Shown: in pieces, positions 21,746 through 33,589 of the stretch | Layout of the letters: each line of letters opens with the position of its first letter | Numbering within the stretch: the stretch's first letter is position 1 | NCBI GenBank assembly: GCA_012845835.1 | Contig: JABAKD010000027.1 | Location: forward strand, 13,252,487-13,316,486 | Direction: 5' to 3' | Length of the DNA stretch: 64,000 bases | DNA from: Undaria pinnatifida | Taxonomy: Eukaryota; Sar; Phaeophyceae; Laminariales; Alariaceae | The notes under the pieces: generated by a model | Told to the model about the DNA's origin: nothing | Databases searched by the model: none | Seen by the model: only the letters and a program-made list of their open reading frames with translations | Translations under genes and position numbers: made by a program

Positions 21746-21810
21746 AGACACGTCAGCTGTGAGTTCGATAACTATAGGTTTGATACTCATCTTTGCAAGC
21801 TGCGGGATAC
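21746..21810 (+). mobile_element. tip of the second foldback subfamily
   Basis: CACGTCAGCTGTGAGTTCGA and GATACTCATCTTTGCAAGCT resemble the tips at 56650 and 59690 more than the main family. Confidence 0.5.
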
Positions 21811-21939
21811 ACCTAATTTTGTGACTACAGTGGAGGAGTTAAGTTGACGCACGATGTGGGGGAAATAAGCGGAAGTATGCGTGGTGAGCTTTACTTTTTC
21901 TTTTGAATAAGTGTTAGTACCAGCACTATATGGGTTTCC

Positions 21940-22127
21940 TCCAGGTGGGTCCTCCAGTAAGGCGGTGGCGTGCGAGAGCAATATGACCGCCTTATAGAGG
22001 GAAGCCGCCTTAATCTTTCCAGGCTATGAGTGCAATTCCCTAGTCGTGACCGCCTTATATCGGGATACCGCCTTGTATTGGGGACCGCATTACTCAGACC
22101 GTCCTTTTTGAGGACCCCTACTCGTAC
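21940..22127 (+). mobile_element. GACCGCCTTAT repeat element, single copy
   Basis: GGGTCCTCCAGTAAGGCGGT ... GAGGACCCCTACT, the same internal order as 14930-15262; GGGTCC/GGACCC ends are inverted. Confidence 0.65.
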
Positions 22128-22149
22128 TGCGTACAAGTTACTATTGAAA

Positions 22150-22280
22150 TGCGTGTGGTATGTGTTCGAGAACAAACACGCAATGCGTGTTGAAAATACG
22201 TGGAAGTGTGGTGAGCTAAAGCTTTATTTTTCCCCATCCGCCGGAGGATAAAAAAGAAAAAAAAAGAAAAAAAAAAAAGC
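22150..22280 (+). mobile_element. poly(A) SINE family F, 3' part
   Basis: Contains TACGTGGAAGTGTGGTGAGC and CCCCATCCGCCGGAGGATAA followed by an A-rich tail. It is embedded in a local repeat of CGTGTGATATGTGTACGAGA that continues to about 22390. Confidence 0.6.
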
Positions 22281-22607
22281 GTGTGATATGTGTACGAGAA
22301 CGAGCAACACGTAATAACGTGTGATATGTGTACGAGAACAAGCAATACGTAGTTGCGTGTGATACGATATGTGTATATACGAGAACAGACATGCACGAGT
22401 ACGAAAGAATGCCGATTGAGAAGTACAAAAACACAGAAAAAGCGATGCCAAGAGGACAACAACGACAGATCATAACAACATACAGCAACAAGTACGCCTA
22501 GTTTTGTGGTTGTTCCTGTCGACTGTACTGCTGTGATGGTGAGAGCGCTATCGCCCATGTTATGGCCCCTATTTTCTTTGTTGATCATCTCTTCTACTCT
22601 CCAGCTC

Positions 22608-22895
22608 AACTCGTAAGAGGTTTCACCCCCAGCGGCCTTCTGGACAAGCCGTGGTCACAGGTGTCTTCCCTTCTTCCCCCCGGTGCTTGCCTTCACTTTG
22701 ATCGCGCATCGTAGGGCTCAGCAGTACCACTTTTCAGCTTTTCGTGCTCGTCGATTTGCGTCGGTTTTCGCCAACTCGCGCTCTCGCGCTTTCGGCCTGT
22801 CGATTTGTAAGAAAGAGCCCCTTGTGAGACTCCAACCGACGCCCTCGACCTCAATGGTTGCGCGGGTTACTGATGGACCACTGGGGACGTCGGAC
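22608..22895 (-). mobile_element. diverged tRNA-type SINE
   Basis: CTTCTGGACAAGCCGTGGTC and GCTCTCGCGCTTTC are kept. The head is CTGATGGACCACTGGGGACG, closer to the family at 29300. Confidence 0.5.
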
Positions 22896-23050
22896 TATGA
22901 TACTCGTACGTGTATGTCGCGGTAAGAATGCCTTAGGAACGGTAATAACTCCATAGCCCACTTAGTCTGGTTCGGCTTTTGGTCGCCGGGGGGCGGCCTG
23001 GGTACATCCAAGTGTTTGATGCACGATAGCGCGGTTACACATGGATGGAT

Positions 23051-23172
23051 ATTGTTGTTCTCACATTAACTCGCATAGTCAAGTCCGTGGTCACAGGACA
23101 GGCTCCCGTCACTCTGGAGCTGAGGAATACCCCAGGGAAAAAACACAAACAAAACAAAGGTGGTACACGCAT
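23051..23172 (-). mobile_element. retroposon family D, reverse 3' end
   Basis: TTGTTGTTCTCACATTAACT then CTGAGGAATACCCCAGGGA. Confidence 0.7.
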
Positions 23173-23239
23173 ATAGTAAGCACTTCTACGCAAATGATAT
23201 CCCGTCATTATGTTTCAAGCCATCCATGACGTAGCTTTC

Positions 23240-23425
23240 ATTCTTCCCCCCCCCCCCCCCCAACGCCCCCTCCTTTCCCACCACCCGACCATCGCCTAGA
23301 CCTAGTATCACGCGTATAGGAAGCCCCAACACATATGCGTAATACGCGCGATCGGAGTATCACACACAAGCTTGCAAATACGAGTTTCGGCCAAATCTTC
23401 GATCTCACAGCTGGAGTATTTATAT
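23240..23425 (-). mobile_element. foldback arm, internally deleted, abutting the next element
   Basis: Poly-C run, inverted core fragment (CGCCTAGACCTAGTATCACG) and arm end CTTCGATCTCACAGCTGGAG. Only about 15-25 AT-rich bases separate it from the left arm of the 23432-25378 element. Confidence 0.65.
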
Positions 23426-23431
23426 TATTAT

Positions 23432-25378
23432 AAAAATTAAAATACACTCCAGCTGTGAGATCGAAGATTTCGTCGAAACTCATCTTTGCAAGCTGTGTGT
23501 GATACTCCGATCGCGCGCATTACGAGTTGTGTGTCCTCATTAAGGATATAGGTCGGCGACTCCCCTTACAACTACAGTGTAGCTATCAGGGTCAACAGGA
23601 TGATTTTAGTCAGTCTGTGCGCGGAAACTATAAAACCCGTTTCTGAGGGGGACAAAATCTGACAGCTGTGAAGGGAAAGGGGGGCCTGGTTTTGATCAAA
23701 AGCGAGCGGGTTTGGAGGGGGGCGGGGGGGGGGGGGGGGGGGGGGAAAGGGGCAATTTGTGCATGTAAGCTATAAATTCTTTCGAGGGGATAAATCTGAC
23801 GGTTTTGGCACCAGTTTATTATTGGGGGGGGGGGGGGGGGGGGGCAGCTCAATATGTGCCTGGAAACTATACATTATTTTGAGGGGATAAATGTGACATT
23901 TTTGGAAATAATACATCAGTTTATCATGTATATCCTGGGGTAATTCGTACAATCAGTGAGTAAAGAGAGGGTGGAGTGTTCGTGGGGGTGGGGTTGGGAT
24001 GGGTTGGGGGGGGGGGGAGGGTGGGGGCGGGGAGGGGTGGGGGCGGGGGGGGGGGGGGGGGGGGGGACGGCTTTAGGTGAGGGGTTTGTTATACGTGTGG
24101 TGCTAGGTCTAGGCGAAGGTGCGGGTGATGGGGAAGAAGGGGGCGTTCGAGGCGGGGGGGGGGCGAAACACATCGGCATGGATGGCTCTCGAAATATAAT
24201 GAGGTGATATCCTGTGCGTGAAGTGTTTATTAATGTGGCGGATTTCGATATTTGGTGGGGCGTTTGAGTAAGGGAAAGCAAGAGGGGGGGGGGGGGGAGG
24301 GGGGATTTTTAGGAGGTGTAGGTTACAAATAATATTCAAATACACTTCGGCTGTGAGATCAATGATATGTAGCAGTTTGTTATACGCGTGGTGCTAGGTC
24401 TAGGCGATCGTGTAGGTGGTCGGGAAAGAGGGGGCGTTGGAGCGGGGGGGGGGGGGGGGGAGGGGGGGGGGGGGGGGGGGGGGGGAACACAGCGGCATAG
24501 ATGGCTCTCGAAAGATAATGAGGTGATATCTTGTGCGTGAAGTGTTTATTAATGTGGCGGATTTCGATATTTGGTGGGGCGTTTGAGCAAGGGAGAGCAA
24601 GAGGGGGGGGGGGGGGGGTTTAGGAGGTTTAGGTCACAAATAATATTCAAATACACTCCGGCTGTGAGATCAATGATAGGTAGCAGCTTGTTATACGCAT
24701 GGTCCTAGGTCTAGGCGATCGTGTAGGTGGTCGGAAAAGAGATATTATATTATATGTGACCTAAACCTCTTGAAAACTCTCCCCCCCCCCCCCCCCCCCG
24801 CCCCTTTTTTTTCCCCGCTCCCTCTTGCTCAAATGCCCCACCTACCATAGAAATCTGCCAGAGTAATAAACACTTCCACGCACTTGATATCACCTCCTTA
24901 TCTTTCTAGAGCCATCCATGCCGCTGCTGCAATTCACCCCCCCCCCCTCCCCCGCCCCCAAGGCCCCCTCCTTCCCCACCACCCGCACCAGCGCCTAGAC
25001 CTAGCACCACGCGTATAGTAAACCCATACATCTATGCGACATGATTTTTCCGCCCCACCCCCACCAACGTCCTCAAAAACTCCGCCCTCCCCTCACTGGT
25101 TATTCGACTTACAGGATTCACTTGATAAACTGATGCATTACCTTCCACAGCTGTCAGATTGTGTCCCCCTCAGAAACGGGTGTTATAGTTTCCGCGCACA
25201 AACTGACTAACATCACCCTGTTGACCCTGATAGCTACACTGTAGTTGTAAGGGGAGTCGCCGACCTATATCGCACAACCCGTAATACGGGCGATCGGAGT
25301 ATCACACAGCTTGCAAAGATGGGTTTGGACAAAGTCTTCGATCTCACAGCTGGAGTGATTTTTTTTTTTTATACTATG
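23432..25378. mobile_element. foldback element with duplicated G-rich core
   Basis: Left arm 23432-23700 and right arm 25075-25378 match the 6508-7464 arms. Between them a core of about 300 bp (GTGCTAGGTCTAGGCGA ... GGCGGATTTCGATATTTGG) is present three times in direct order (24101, 24392, 24703) and once inverted (about 24745-25025), each bounded by poly-G or poly-C runs up to about 30 bases. Confidence 0.7.
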
Positions 25379-25594
25379 TCAGCTGACGCAATTCATGCCT
25401 CCACCAGAAACATATGACAAGTAACTAGGGAGTCAGCCTACGACATATGGATGATATTTTGTGTGGCTGGTATGATTATCCTATGGACAACGACAGTGAG
25501 CGATGAAGAACTTGCTGTGATGGTCCATTTACACGTAGAACGAATGCTGGTGGTGCCTGTGCAAAGCGAGTCGGCGTCGTTGCCCCTGTATCAT

Positions 25595-25715
25595 GTGTGT
25601 GTGTGTTCTTCACATTAAACCGTTCTTCTACTCGTCGACATCCAGCACACCCAGTGTCCGTACTGATTCTTCACCCTAGAAAGATCAGCTCTGTGGTCAT
25701 AAGCCACGACACAGC
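25595..25715 (+). repeat. dispersed repeat family E, 3'-truncated
   Basis: Matches 19820-19940 and then diverges after AGCCACGACACAGCA. Confidence 0.75.
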
Positions 25716-25806
25716 ATGTGGATCATGACGGCAAGAACGTCATCGCCAGTATGGTTGGCTCGGCTTTTGTCGCCGTCGGGGGACATTCTAGGCACATGAT
25801 GTACTT

Positions 25807-25976
25807 TTTTTTTTAACAAATTCTCCGGCGAGCGGGAAAATAAAGCTTGAGTTCACCACGCTTCCACGTATTTTCGTACGTGTTGTCTGTCAATTTAACT
25901 CAAGTATATTCACAGCCCAGCGCCAACTATTTGTCACATCGTTCAGTTCCCGTGGAAGGGACAGCGCGAGCTGCCG

Positions 25977-25978
<2 letters not shown>
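25807..25978 (-). mobile_element. poly(A) SINE family F, diverged
   Basis: Poly-T start, CTCCGGCGAGCGGGAAAATA and GTTCACCACGCTTCC match the family in reverse. It runs directly into a (TAC)n microsatellite. Confidence 0.6.
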
Positions 25979-26031
<53 letters not shown>

Positions 26032-26077
26032 GACTACTACTACTACTACTGCTACTGCTACTACTACACTACTACTA

Positions 26078-26138
<61 letters not shown>

Positions 26139-26155
26139 ACTACTACTACTACACC
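25979..26155 (+). repeat. (TAC)n microsatellite
   Basis: About 175 bases of TAC/CTA repeat with an internal GCT/TGC block near 26116-26136. Confidence 0.9.
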
Positions 26156-26335
26156 AGCGCAAGCTGCCGTTGTATACGGATTCGTGAGTATGTCGACCCG
26201 ACTTGATCACTGGGGATCAGGTGCGGTGGAGATAGATACCCACCCGGAAAATCATCCCTGCGGGTAGCGTGGGACTTGATATACGATAGGCGCCTAGATA
26301 TGGATATTTCGGCGAGGATCACACACTAGGGTATA

Positions 26336-26692
26336 CCGGTCGCCACGGTGGCGTATCAAGTTATCCTCGTGCCTGGTATAGGTTAGTTTCGTGAGTTCGA
26401 GCCCCGCCGAGTGCATACTTGTATAAATTCGTTGGGGCTTTTTCTCTCGCACAAATTGACTTGCGGAAAGCGCGAGAGCGTTAGTAAGCAACACTCAACG
26501 AAAAATCGACGAGCAGTGGGATTGCTGAACCCTATGCGCGATAAAAATTGAAGGCAAGAACCCGGGGGGGAGAAGGGACGACACCTGTGACCACGGCTTG
26601 TCCAGAAGCTGGAAAGTAGAGAAGTGTGAGAAAGACAAAACAAAAGGAAAAAAGAAAACAATGAGATGACATGACGCCACATAAACGCGCAT
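26336..26692 (+). mobile_element. tRNA-derived SINE, longest form
   Basis: CGGTCGCCACGGTGGCGTAT head to AACAATGAGATGACATGACG. Confidence 0.8.
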
Positions 26693-26699
26693 GATAGAA

Positions 26700-27510
26700 C
26701 GCAGCCTGGCATAGTTATCCGAGACCATGCTCTCTAAAAGAAGGGGAACGAATGCACAGAACGGAAATGGCGGCTTTGGGCAAGGCAGGCGGGCCCGAAG
26801 TTTGTGATGTTGTGTGCTGATATTCACAACGTTTTGAGCCATGGCAGTGCCTCTCGTCGTGTATTTCCGGTCAGGTCCTGCTCATAATTTGTGTGTCCGT
26901 GGCAGTGCGACCTGCCTCCATGCCATAAAATATTCGAAAGTCCAGACTCTGCAGGATCACGCAGCCGTGAGGACAAGCTGGATATTCGTCGTCCACTCAC
27001 TGTTCATTCAGAGTATCTGCGAGTGTATATGTCCGTTGCATGTTTCTGCTTTGAGTGAAAGCGTGCATGCCTACGTGTCAGTAGGAAACCTGCGAGGATA
27101 TCCCAGGGCGCCCCCCCCCCCCCCCGACTCGACAGCATGACACTTTCCGACTTGGTCGTATCGTTGCCGGTTGGTGTGCGTGTGGGCTATGGTCTTTTTG
27201 GCGATCATGATTTTTTTTCTCAACACCATCGCCCATGGTGTGTACTGATGTACGATGTGCGTATTGTGGTTCTGTTTTACTGGGTTTCGTGTTTCTGGCC
27301 TCCTAAAATAAAGTTTTCCATATCATTTGTTGGCGTTACAATGCTGTATTGTATATTTGATGGGGCCGAGTAATCACTGGCTCATGTATCCCGGGGGTAA
27401 AAACAGGCCGTACCCCCCCCCCCCCCCCTCCCATCTATGGGCTCTAAAACATACAGGCTCTTTATAAAACCCCCTAGTAGTCGGCTCCCGAATAGAGAGG
27501 TTAGTCTCAA
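26700..27510. other. no gene recognised
   Basis: One + frame 26841-27140 is open but ends in poly-Pro from a C run. No splice pair found. Confidence 0.35.
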
Positions 27511-27517
27511 ATGAGTC

Positions 27518-27769
27518 TTGCGAAGCCTGACAATCTTCTACTGGTACAAGAAAACCATTCCGGGCAGTTGGCGTAGCGACGTACAAAGCGACGAACTCGA
27601 TGTTTTCAAGCGTCTATGGAACGAGCGTGAACAGGACGAGTATCCGAATGCTGCACACGTGCCTCGCATGCAGCTCCTTAGGTCGGTCGCAGTTGGGACG
27701 CATCCTTTGAAACCCAGCGAACAGCCCAGCGAGCCAGGCGGCGGCCCAGCGAATCAGGCTTTTTCGTGA
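27518..27769 (+). CDS. possible terminal exon, unrecognised
   Basis: The frame reading WYKKTIPGSWRSDVQSDELD then VFKRLWNEREQDEYPNAAH and ending PANQAFS and TGA looks coding (charged, aromatic, varied). No ATG begins it: it must start by splicing. No clear acceptor was found just upstream; a T-rich run is lacking. No family recognised. Confidence 0.3.
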   Translation: MRSLTIFYWYKKTIPGSWRSDVQSDELDVFKRLWNEREQDEYPNAAHVPRMQLLRSVAVGTHPLKPSEQPSEPGGGPANQAFS

Positions 27770-28019
27770 AGTCGATGCTGTGATCGTCAGTTTTTATCGT
27801 CAGTTTTTTTTTTTTTTCTTGTGCACACCTGGTGTGTAGTGTGCACCTTGTGTTGTGTGTGCTACTTGCTGTGTGCGTTCCTCGTGCCCTTCCACGTGCA
27901 GCACACGCATACATGCAGTCTCCGTGCTGAGTATCCTTGCTGTAGATTATAGAGAGGCCTAACCTTGACGCTATTGCTAAATTTTTTCAAGTAATGGAGA
28001 TTCCGACCCTGAGCACTGT

Positions 28020-28105
28020 TTAATGCCTATACAACTGGGACCCTTGTGGGCGGATAAATTCACTCGAAGTTAGTACAGGAGGGATTATGGGGCTAAAGGG
28101 GTTAA
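28020..28105. mobile_element. TTAA-flanked MITE
   Basis: TTAATGCCTATACAACTGGG ... GGCTAAAGGGGTTAA, with TTAA at both ends. Confidence 0.7.
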
Positions 28106-28971
28106 CCGGTCAAATTTCTGATTTCGTCGGGTTTTAAAACGGGCGTCAATTTTTTTCTCCGCAGGCGGAAATCCCCTCTTCTTCTGTACAGCCAGCCATA
28201 CTGCAGGACAACTACTGTAGCGTTCTACAAGCAGCAGCACCGCCCCGCCCCCCCTCGTAAGAAACCGCAAACAGCAATACCGGCCTTGCGAGGAGGAGAG
28301 ATTTTGTTTTCGGCTAGATCACTTGTTTCGAGGAAATGGTTATTTTATGTCCTGCCGTCGTGATATACGTGGGAGCACAGAGAGCACAAACCAAAAAACA
28401 AAAATTACCCGCACTTTTTTCGTAAGGAGCCAGACAAGGGGGGGGGGGGGGAAAGGTCACCAACACCAGGTAAACCAAAAAAAAGACAAGAATGTCGTTT
28501 TCTCGATTTGTACAGATATCGCATCGCTCCGTTTTTTTTTTTTCTTTTCGTTTTTGACCTTTCTAGCTAGACGTTTCTAGGAGTTTTGGCTCCGTTTTCT
28601 TTCTCTTATTTTTCTTGGTTGGTCTCCCCTGGGTCCTCGTCTAACTTTCAGCATGTCATGCAGCCAGCAGCTGTCGAAAAATCTCTCGTTTTTGCGTCGT
28701 CTTTGGGTTAGGTTGCTTGTACGAGAGAGCTTTCTTATGAGAGGGCCCGCAGTGTACTTTTTTTTTTTTTTTCAGACGCGTGCTACGATAGAGTGCACTT
28801 TTTTTTTCTGAGGTTTCTTAGTTTTGGGAGCTTAGGACTTGGGACCTCTCACAAACACCGATGTTGATAGAAATAAAACTGCTATGATCCCGGATGAATA
28901 ATCCCACAACCTAGGTATGTGCAACGGGAATCGCGTTGAAAAAAATGGCTCGTTTTTCCGACGGTTTGGGG

Positions 28972-29060
28972 TTAATCGCTTGAGAGCCCCAAATTCCCTC
29001 CTTCTACAAACTTCAAGTGAATTTGTCCCCAAAATGGATTTCCAGCAGTGAAGGCGTTAC
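28972..29060. mobile_element. TTAA-flanked MITE
   Basis: TTAATCGCTTGAGAGCCCCA ... GTGAAGGCGTTAC, same interior. Confidence 0.65.
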
Positions 29061-29299
29061 GGCAACCCCCTTCATTCAGAAAAAAAAATAGCCAAAAAAA
29101 GGTATACCTCTGTCGTAGCACGCGTCCTAAATAAGGAAGAAGAGAGGCGGTTCAAAGGCAAGGACCGTGTATTTTTCATATTTTATCTGTTACTCGAGGT
29201 TCTTTTTGTTTCGCTCATGATCCCATCATTTGTCTTCGTGCTGACTGCTGCTGTTTCTTTCTCTTTTTCCGCCATCCCTCAGACGTGACATGAGATCCG

Positions 29300-29612
29300 G
29301 GGTCACTTGGTATGTACGAAGCGCGGGCTCTTCTTCCCCCTACCCGCTACGGCGCGGTACGTGCCTTCATTTTTGTCGCAAGGAGACTTGTTCGGCCCTT
29401 TCTTGCCTCTTCGACTCGCATCGAATTGCGCTCCTTTTTATGTTTAAAAGAAAAACACAACAAAAAAGCAAAAGCCTGACCCACGTGAGACTCGAACCCC
29501 AAAACCAACTCTATTTTTTTGCAGCAGCGGTAGCATTGTAGCATTCGAGGGTAACCACTATTAATATTTATTCGACTTGATCTATTAATGGACCACAGGG
29601 GCGACCGACCGG
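29300..29612 (-). mobile_element. second tRNA-type SINE family
   Basis: On the - strand GGTCGCCCCTGTGGTCCAT is followed by a B-box-like GGGGTTCGAGTCTCACG. The body (CTTCTTCCCCCTACC, GCAAGGAGACTTGTTC) matches 61735-61850. Confidence 0.55.
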
Positions 29613-30933
29613 CTAGTGTGTGTGTGTGTTTTCACATTACAGATTAAACAAATAATACAATAATTATGTTTTCCACACATACATGTACGATCATACAACC
29701 AGTATCGATGCCGATGTCGATGACGCCTACGACAGCCGAGAGAGACGAGCTCTATGGTCACGAACTGACGAACTGCTAGACAGAGATGCGCTTTATGTGT
29801 GTGCGTTCTTCATCCTAAGCTGTCCTAAGCTGATGTCCCCATCCAGCTACAATCAGCATGGCCAGTGTCTGTGCTAATACCCCATTAGAGAGACGACCTC
29901 CTCTCTGGTTCTCGAGCTGCGAGACAGATTGGTACACTGTTCAAATGCAGCAAAGGTGATTTGGCCATGCAGTACAACTACTACTGTACCAACTACGAGC
30001 AAAGAAGATAGAATATTGACGAAAGATGAAAAAGCAACAAGGCAATAGCAAAAAACAGTTGGAAAGCCAATGGGAAACAGGACGGAACGACCAAAACGAA
30101 CAACAAAGCACGACAGACACCCAGCAAGTACTCGTACGAGCAACACAGCAGACGACGCTGTCCCAACCAATACCGGGGGGCGGCTGCCGCATCTGGTAGT
30201 GGGTATCGAATGACCGTGCACCAGGAGTAGGAGCAAATCCGCATGGCCTCGTATCACGTGCGCTTTTTTTCTGGTGACAGCAGCAGTGGCGACAACACCG
30301 CCGTCGTAGCCCCGAACCGAACACAATTGTTGCAGATACGGCAAGGCGACGCCGCCATGCAGTGCCAACCGCACTGAGAACACGGGAAACAAAAGAAATA
30401 TGCAAGTTATGCAATCCATTCTTGACAAGATACTACTAATAATCCAATAAAGAGTACGACCGTTCTTTGTACGATTGTATTGCATACGGGATACAAGGAG
30501 TGGTGCCAAGTACGTACGTGCTTCGTACCTGCTATAAAACGCCATGGCAGAAGCCGTCTGAGCACGTTTTGATTGGCCTGCGATGGTTGTCATGACAAGA
30601 ACACACAGGTCAGAACACAAGACACCCCGAGAGTTTCAAATGTCAAAGCTCTGCAACGTCCGGGTTTCACAGGAAGGTTTCCCGCTTTCTCTCCGCTGCA
30701 TCCACCTGTTGCTGTTGGGTGCTGGGGCTATCATATACTTGGAAGTATATTTTTAGCCTGTTCACCACTGTAATGTCCAGAAATACGTACTTTAGTATAA
30801 TTCCAAGTAACATGTCTCTGACACGGGAGTGCGCTGCTGATGGGATAGTGTTAACTGGTTTCTTGTTTCAACCTATTATATGAATGGTACCTGTGCCCAC
30901 TGTTGATACGTACTGCTACTGTAGTACCTATTA

Positions 30934-31202
30934 ATGGCAACATCTGTTGTCGTCAGCAGCACTCGTTGCTTGCGAGAAGTTTGCCAGATAGCCAAGAAGC
31001 CTCTAGACACTCCCAGGACCGGCTCGACAACCGCTATCATAGACGGACCGAACTGCTTCTGCGCGGGCGAACCGACTAGCCAGTGTGTGCGCACGAGTTC
31101 AGTCCCGGAAGCCCCAGTCCCCAAGCCACGCGGACCTTCGACTCTTGAAGAATGCAGGAAAATGCGTTTTGCGTTCCCTCCCCAGACGAGACCCACGACC
31201 TG
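30934..31202 (+). CDS. possible exon, Cys-containing, unrecognised
   Basis: Reads MATSVVVSSTRCLREVCQIA and on through IIDGPNCFCAGEPTSQCV to a donor-like CTG|GTACGT. An internal acceptor GTCGTCAG at about 30955 is also possible. Five to six cysteines in 90 residues. The antisense frame is open as well. No family recognised and no partner exon found. Confidence 0.33.
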
Positions 31203-31309
31203 GTACGTTACTGTGTATGTTTATTTATTTGAATAGTTTAGTGCGGGTTGTTTTTCTGCCGTGTTTAGTGCGGGCAGTTTTCTGCCGTGTCTAGAAAGTA
31301 GAAGTTCCT

Positions 31310-31480
31310 CTATAGCGCAGGGTGAGTAGTGCCAATTGTCCCATACAGTGCCGGTGAAATAGCTTGGCACCCGTGTGAACAACACGTAGTGTTCTTGTAC
31401 GGAGTAGTGCCGGTTTGCCGATATAGTGCTGGTATTTTAGGCTGGCTTTCGCCTGCACTATGGAGAGGGACCACCCACCA
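31310..31480. mobile_element. possible diverged CAGTAGG-type MITE
   Basis: AGTGCCGGTGAAATAGCTTG and ATATAGTGCTGGTATTTTAG recall the interior words of the family. Clear inverted ends are not visible. Confidence 0.3.
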
Positions 31481-32138
31481 CTATGAGTACTACTCTGCTG
31501 TGCATGCATTGCCTACGGTGAACAACTTGGACTATCAATGTGCAATGTTATCCTTTGGCGACCCGGATGTGGCGACCTAGAAGCAACGCCGGCGGTTTTG
31601 TTAGTCGTGTACTCGTACATAGGAAGACCAGGTACAGGAACGGTAGTGCCAATATCGCCGTGCTGTCAACGCGTGTGTAGTATGAGATGTCTTCGTGCGT
31701 GTCACCGCGGACACGCGTCGTCACCCCAGCAGCTCTCGGGCCGCTTTTGTGTGGTGGCAGACTCTGTACTCGCTGTGTATAATGTCGTACTTCTTTTCGA
31801 CTTTTTGTCTGCTTGGAAGTCCAAGAGGCGGTGTGTTTGAAATTCTCGTCACCTCGGCCGCGTGTCCCGCTCCATCAGCTCGGGCCGCTTTGTGTGGTGT
31901 CAGTAATGGCTCCAGCAGCACTCGGGCCGCCTTGTGTGGTGGCATATGCTGTAGTCGCTGTCATACGTACTTGTTCTCGTCCATTGTCCTCTTCGATCTC
32001 CAAGGGGTGGTATCATTCGGAGACTAGTCACGGCGGGCACCCCGGTTTAAGAGAACCCTGGCATGAGCAATCGGAACGTAAGAGCGGTGAAATCGGCCAT
32101 GTCCTGTTTAGCTGGTCCTGTTCCACCATATATTGCCC

Positions 32139-32399
32139 ATGAGCGATAAGAGCGAGATGCCCCCCTTCATGGACTTTACACGTACACCCGTAACGCGTGA
32201 TTGGAAACCAAAAAAAAATCGAGCAGAACTGATGGTTGCAGCAACCGTTATAGCACAGAGCGCAACCGGGTTGCTATTTCGATTATTAATGGGTGACGAC
32301 GATGTTACTACTGCTGCGCGAACTTGGATGCATGTACCGGGAAGACACATGCATAGCAGCACTCCTGCTGCCGGCATCATGACGGGAACGCGCTCATGA
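32139..32399 (+). CDS. small hypothetical ORF
   Basis: 86 codons from ATG 32139 (MSDKSEMPPFMDFTRTPVTR...) to TGA. Composition is varied and includes GLLFRLLMGDDD. There is no homology I recognise and no neighbouring exon; it may be chance. Confidence 0.22.
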   Translation: MSDKSEMPPFMDFTRTPVTRDWKPKKNRAELMVAATVIAQSATGLLFRLLMGDDDVTTAARTWMHVPGRHMHSSTPAAGIMTGTRS

Positions 32400-33002
32400 T
32401 GTGTTTCGTCGCTGAACTTGGGCCCCATTTCCAACCCCTGAGAATGTCCTTTTCTAAGTCCCAAGTGTTTTACGTAGACAAATGTTTTGTCCCGATGTTG
32501 GGGCAGCTGTGCTGAGAGGGGTAAGAGCGCCTGTTTCGGGTTGTTACCGGTTCTCTAAAATCGGGGACCCCGCTGCTGCCGTGTCGAAAAAAGTTGTGCA
32601 GTAGTAAGCACGCGTACCACATGTCATGTAGGAGACGAGATGGAAGAGTTGTTGTATCGTAGGGGTCAGATGTTGGAGCAGGGAAGGAGCGACGCGATTT
32701 TTTTTGCGCGACTTTTTTTTTTGGTGGGCACCTGCCAACGTATCGTACTCCTCGGACCGATGGGTCCTCATATGGCAGTGAGGCTGATCCTTTCGTAATG
32801 CTTGTGTCGTCGGCGCAAAGCCTCAGACCTGTCTCGCTTGAGCTTGAAGCTTCTCAGGCTAGGCTCGTTCGGTCTTCTTGCGCTGTGCGATAGAATGCCC
32901 CCGCTGTGTTTACTGATCGAGGTGGTAGTGTAAGGCGTCAGTGGTCACGCCTCAACACCTCCACCACACCGTCTGGTCGGCATGTAATGTGTGGTGTGGT
33001 GG

Positions 33003-33154
33003 TACAGTAGGTGGCCCTGTAGAGTGCGGGTATGTGTCACGAAAATTTACCCGCACTATACCGGGCACCCGCACTATATAAAAACCGGTCACTATAGAGG
33101 GTTCTATATTGTGCCAAACGATTTCACCCGCACTATATCGGGCCACCTACTGTA
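33003..33154. mobile_element. CAGTAGG MITE with TA flanks
   Basis: TACAGTAGGTGGCCC ... GGGCCACCTACTGTA: inverted ends of 13 bp with TA on each side, about 148 bp. Inside, TATAGTGCGGGTG-type words repeat. The ends resemble Tc1/mariner MITEs. Confidence 0.7.
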
Positions 33155-33261
33155 AATATACCTGATGTGATGTTTTTATACTAGTAATAAATTGAAAACT
33201 ACTCCCATGTTGTGAGATGGAACATTATGTTTGCGTTATACCTGTTATCATAATATTTTTA

Positions 33262-33530
33262 TCCAAAATTATAAAATAGTCCCGTTGTGAGGTGGAACAT
33301 TATGTTTGCGTCGGAACGCATCTTTGGAAGCTGCGTGAGATACTCCGATCGCGCGTGTTTCTGAGTGGTGTGTGTGTCCTCATTAAGTATACACGGCGGC
33401 GGCTCCCGTTGGATCTTTAGCAGTAGTCGCTTGTACCAGGGTCAACAAGGTGATGGCAATCAATCTGTGCACGGAACGACTAATAATCCGGTTTTTGAGG
33501 GGGACAAAATCTGCACCATCTGACAAATGT
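33262..33530 (+). mobile_element. foldback-family arm
   Basis: GATACTCCGATCGCGCGTGT, GTACCAGGGTCAACAAGGTG and GGGGGACAAAATCTG. A short second copy of the tip (GTTGTGAGATGGAACATTAT) lies at 33210. Confidence 0.6.
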
Positions 33531-33589
33531 TGTGGAACATAGTATGAATATGTCATATGTATGATACCAGGTACCAGGTATATATATTC

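Larger units (their letters stand above)
28110..30930. other. mostly unassigned
   Basis: Apart from MITEs and a SINE, the largest feature is a - strand frame 30620-29874 (248 codons). It overlaps two other open - frames, is hydrophobic and low in motifs, and was not accepted as a gene. Confidence 0.35.

Noticed and set aside
23628..24600. Poly-Pro / poly-Gly frames in the 23-25 kb element
   Set aside because: Translation of poly-G/poly-C runs inside a non-coding element.
25847..26206. 119-codon frame with poly-Thr/Tyr/Cys
   Set aside because: It is the (TAC)n microsatellite read as protein.
29874..30620. 248-codon - strand frame, one of the longest in the window
   Set aside because: Overlaps two other open - strand frames, has no motif or clear splice signals, and its composition is not distinctive; kept only as a note.
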